NCBI GenBank assembly: GCA_963847675.1
Contig: CAWKAP010000006.1
Span: forward strand, 1 to 64,000
Reading direction: 5' to 3'
Length of the DNA: 64,000 bases
Source of the DNA: JADJWR01 sp963847675
Lineage (GTDB): Bacteria > Pseudomonadota > Gammaproteobacteria > Burkholderiales > Burkholderiaceae_F
The notes under the pieces are model-generated. The model had not been told where the DNA came from. It did not search any database and saw nothing but the letters and a program-made list of their open reading frames with translations. Shown here piece by piece: positions 60,087 through 64,000 of the stretch (positions are counted from its first letter, which is position 1; every line of letters starts with the position of its first letter). The translations under genes were made by a program, and so were the position numbers.

Positions 60087-61355
60087 TCAACGAGAGCGGC
60101 GCTGATTCCCGACCAGAAAGGTCATCACCGCCCCCAGCGCCGCCGCGCCGGCCATCAGCCAGATGCCGCGCTCCCAGGCGCCGCCGAGATCACCGGCCTC
60201 TCGGCCCCGGTCGAGCACCCAGCCGACCAGCGGCTGCAGGATGCCGGTGCCGAGGAAGATGCCGACGTTGACCACCGAGGTGGCGATGCCCGAGTACTGC
60301 GGCGGATTGGCCTCCTTGGCGATCGTCCACGACAGCGTGAAGCCGGGAATCAGCAGGCCCATCAGGAAGAACCAGGCGAGCGTTGCCCACATCGGCCACG
60401 CCGCCTGCAGCAGCCACGGCAGCCACGAAACCGTGTAGGCGACGACGAAGGCGCGCATCACGCCGTGCCGGCTCCTCAGGCGGTCGGAGATCATGCCGAT
60501 GGCGAGCGAGCCGAACGCCACGCCGAGGAGCAGCAGGCTCGTGTGCTGGGCGGCGGCAACCCGCGACATGCCGTAGACCTGCTGCAGGTACGGCACGCCC
60601 CACAGGCCGGCGAAGGCCAGATAGCTGCCGCCGACGCCGGCGTTGGCCACGAACGCCGGCCAGGTGCTGCGGTTGGCGAGCACCCGCGCGAGCGCCTGCA
60701 TCCACGGCACGCGCTGCGCCGACGCCGGCACGCTGCCCGCGACCGGCGCGAAACCGAGTTGCTGCGGCGAATCCCGCACGCGCAGCCACGTGGCCAGTGC
60801 GAGAGCCGCCGACAGGACGGCCAATGCCACGAACACCACGCGCCACGACGTCAGCGTCACCGCCCATGCCAGCGGCGCACCGGCCGCCACGGCACCGAGG
60901 TTGCCGGCAAACATCGTCACGCCGGTCAGCGTCGCGAAACGCTCGGGAACGAACCACACCGCCGAGACCTTCAAGACCGCGATGAACGCCACCGACACGC
61001 CGATGCCCACCAGCGTGCGGCCCGCCGCGGCGATCTCCCACGACGGGGCGAGCGCGAAAAGCAGCGAACCGGCGGCGGCGATTGCCGAGCCCGCGGTCAG
61101 GATGCGACGGGGCCCCAGCGTGTCGGCAAGCACGCCGACGGGGATCTGCAGCAGCGTGTAGACGTAGAAGTAGGTCGCGGCGAGCGTGCCGAGCACTGTG
61201 GCACTGATCGAAAACGCCCGCGTCAGTTCGCCGGCGATGGCCGCCGGCGCCGTGCGGTGGACGAACGAGAGCACGAAGCTGGCCAGCGCCAGCGCGAAGA
61301 TCGCGCGCGCGACGCGCGTGAAGCGCCGTGCATCCTCTGGCGCGGTCGCGCTCAC
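60087..61355 (-). CDS. MFS transporter
   Basis: The product has 422 residues with about 12 membrane segments. The GTG at 61355 directly follows the boxA stop. MFS signatures: GVLADTLGPRRILTAGSAIA (motif A between helices 2 and 3), GRTLVGIGVSVAFIAVLKV, and in the second half GMISDRLRSRHGVMRAFVVA (the repeated motif A). The transport direction and substrate are unknown; its position after boxA suggests uptake of benzoate or a related aromatic acid, although MHS/AAHS-type signatures of classical BenK were not obvious. Confidence 0.88.
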   Translation of the reverse strand: MSATAPEDARRFTRVARAIFALALASFVLSFVHRTAPAAIAGELTRAFSISATVLGTLAATYFYVYTLLQIPVGVLADTLGPRRILTAGSAIAAAGSLLFALAPSWEIAAAGRTLVGIGVSVAFIAVLKVSAVWFVPERFATLTGVTMFAGNLGAVAAGAPLAWAVTLTSWRVVFVALAVLSAALALATWLRVRDSPQQLGFAPVAGSVPASAQRVPWMQALARVLANRSTWPAFVANAGVGGSYLAFAGLWGVPYLQQVYGMSRVAAAQHTSLLLLGVAFGSLAIGMISDRLRSRHGVMRAFVVAYTVSWLPWLLQAAWPMWATLAWFFLMGLLIPGFTLSWTIAKEANPPQYSGIATSVVNVGIFLGTGILQPLVGWVLDRGREAGDLGGAWERGIWLMAGAAALGAVMTFLVGNQRRSR

Positions 61356-62582
61356 TCAGTAAGTCTCGAGGTGGAGCCGACCTTCCTGCCTGAGCCGCGC
61401 GTGCAGCCCGTCCCAGTCGAGCCCGCGCGTGGCGGCCGCGTGGCGCAGCGCGTCGAGCACGCCGTCTTCCATGCCGCGCAGGCCGCATACGTAGACAAAG
61501 GTATTGGGATCCTCGAGCAGCGCGCCCACGTCGGCCGCGCGGCTGCGCATTGCGTCCTGCACATAGCGGCGCGGCTCGCCGGGCGTGCGCGAAAACGCGA
61601 AGTTGATGTCGATGAAGTCCTTCGGCAGGTTCATCAGCGGGCCGAAATACGGCAATTCGGCCTGTGAGCGGGCGCCGAAGAACAGCATCAGCTTGCCGCC
61701 CTCGCCCTTGCCGCGGCGGCGGCGACGGCGCTCGGTCATCGCCCGCATCGGCGCCGATCCGGTGCCGGTGCAGACCATCAGCAGGTGGCTCCCGGGATGG
61801 TTAGGCATCAGGAAGGTGTTGCCGAACGGCCCGATCACCTGCACCTTGTCGCCTTTCCTCAGGTCGCACAGGTAGTTCGAGCACACGCCGCGCACCGGCT
61901 TGCCCTGGTGATCGGCAGTCACCCGCTTCACGGTCAGCGACAGGTTGTTGTAGCCCGGCCGCTCGCCGTCGCGCGGCGACGCGATCGAGTACTGGCGCGC
62001 GTGGTGCGGCCGGCCGTCTTCGTCGGCGCCGGGCGGCAGGATGCCGATCGACTGCCCTTCGAGCACCGGAAACGGCGTGCCGCCGAAATCGAGCACGATG
62101 TGGCGGGTGTCGCTTTCTGCCGCCGCGTCGGTGACCCGGAAATTGCCCATCACGGTCGCGGTGATCGGCGCGCGGTGCGTGTACAGGTTGACGTACGGAT
62201 GCGAGGCCGACCACGGCGGCGCCGCAGAGCCCGGCACCGCGGCGGCCGGCACCGGCGGCGCGTCCTCGACGGCCACCTCGGCGGCGGTCGCCGCGATTTC
62301 GAGTCCGAGCGACTTTTCCGCCGGCAGTTCGTCCCAGCCGAACTGGTCGTCGACGCTGTACGCATCGGCGCGCAGCACGTTGCGCCAGTTGTCGATCGCC
62401 CCCGTCGGGCACGGCGAGATGCAGGCCAGGCAGGCCTTGCACTTGTCGGCGAGCACGACGTAGTTGCGCGAATCGTGCGTGATCGCGCCCACCGGGCAGG
62501 TCTCTTCGCAGGTGTTGCAGCGAATGCAGACCTCGGGGTCGATCAGGTGCTGGCGCAAGAGCTGCGAATCGGCCATGTCCAT
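61356..62582 (-). CDS. boxA: Benzoyl-CoA 2,3-epoxidase reductase subunit BoxA
   Basis: The product has 408 residues. The N-terminus has two 4Fe-4S clusters: EVCIRCNTCEETCPVGAI and DKCKACLACISPCPTGAID. A linker follows (about residues 90-125). The ferredoxin-NADP reductase-like part then has HARQYSIASPRDGERPGYNN (FAD), GVCSNYLCDLRKGDKVQVIG, LMVCTGTGSAPMRAM (NADP) and FVYVCGLRGMEDGVLDAL. BoxA feeds electrons from NADPH to the di-iron epoxidase BoxB, whose gene lies 103 bases upstream. Together they start the aerobic CoA-dependent breakdown of benzoate. Confidence 0.95.
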   Translation of the reverse strand: MDMADSQLLRQHLIDPEVCIRCNTCEETCPVGAITHDSRNYVVLADKCKACLACISPCPTGAIDNWRNVLRADAYSVDDQFGWDELPAEKSLGLEIAATAAEVAVEDAPPVPAAAVPGSAAPPWSASHPYVNLYTHRAPITATVMGNFRVTDAAAESDTRHIVLDFGGTPFPVLEGQSIGILPPGADEDGRPHHARQYSIASPRDGERPGYNNLSLTVKRVTADHQGKPVRGVCSNYLCDLRKGDKVQVIGPFGNTFLMPNHPGSHLLMVCTGTGSAPMRAMTERRRRRRGKGEGGKLMLFFGARSQAELPYFGPLMNLPKDFIDINFAFSRTPGEPRRYVQDAMRSRAADVGALLEDPNTFVYVCGLRGMEDGVLDALRHAAATRGLDWDGLHARLRQEGRLHLETY

Positions 62583-62685
62583 CGGCTCCGTTTACTCTGG
62601 CCGGCGGCTTGAACGGCCGCGCCAAGGTGCCGGTCCGCTCGAAGCCGCCGAATTCGGTCCGGCGGCCACGCCGTCCGGATCGAAC

Positions 62686-64000
<1,315 letters not shown>

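Overview
The window comes from a high-GC proteobacterium, most likely a betaproteobacterium of the Burkholderiales or Rhodocyclales type. The evidence is an exopolysaccharide locus of the exosortase A (XrtA/PEP-CTERM) kind, the aerobic hybrid benzoyl-CoA pathway (boxA, boxB), and dispersed 'GTCATTCCCGCGAAAGCGGG'-type palindromic repeats. No RNA genes, insertion sequences, CRISPR arrays or replication origins were seen.

Region 1 (1-24.8 kb) is an exopolysaccharide locus, almost entirely on the minus strand. In transcription order it runs: XrtA-type export lipoprotein, chain-length determinant, tyrosine autokinase, outer-membrane beta-barrel, ExeA-like ATPase, UDP-GlcNAc 2-epimerase, polysaccharide deacetylase, FemAB-like protein, sugar transferase 1, exosortase A fused to EpsI, sugar transferase 2, asparagine-synthase-like amidotransferase, methyltransferase, two family-4 glycosyltransferases, an O-antigen-ligase-like membrane protein, a second deacetylase, a TPR protein and a family-2 glycosyltransferase cut by the window edge. 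One gene, a CapK-like adenylate-forming enzyme, is on the plus strand. Palindromic repeats sit between three gene pairs. Many of these genes carry apparent single-base frameshifts while keeping their conserved motifs, so an unpolished assembly is more likely than gene decay.

Region 2 (25.2-53.9 kb) starts with folD and then holds a dense island of stress, nucleotide-salvage and energy genes: phosphoribosyltransferase, two related aminoglycoside-phosphotransferase-like kinases (one with a P-loop kinase domain), PRPP synthetase, nicotinate phosphoribosyltransferase, archease and RtcB, dienelactone-hydrolase-like protein, a tandem universal stress protein and a second UspA-like protein, patatin, DHH phosphoesterase, Lon-like protease, Hsp20, an acetyl-CoA-synthetase-like ligase, flavodoxin/nitroreductase, pyruvate dehydrogenase E1alpha/E1beta/E2 with an acyl carrier protein, HAD phosphatase, gpsA, glgC and two paralogous small proteins. 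Most transcription units here have a TTGAC-N4-GTCAA-like site (FNR/FixK/DNR class) placed exactly 35 bases, start to start, upstream of a TAnnnn -10 element. This looks like one oxygen- or redox-controlled regulon. Its gene content closely parallels the mycobacterial DosR dormancy regulon. No regulator gene lies in the window.

Region 3 (53.9-64 kb) holds a cyclopropane-synthase-like methyltransferase / FAD oxidoreductase / small membrane protein operon (possibly for methyl-branched fatty acids), a fused 3-oxoacid CoA-transferase with a quinone-oxidoreductase-like enzyme, a DUF433-type toxin-antitoxin pair, an MFS transporter, and boxA/boxB for aerobic benzoyl-CoA epoxidation. boxB runs off the window edge.
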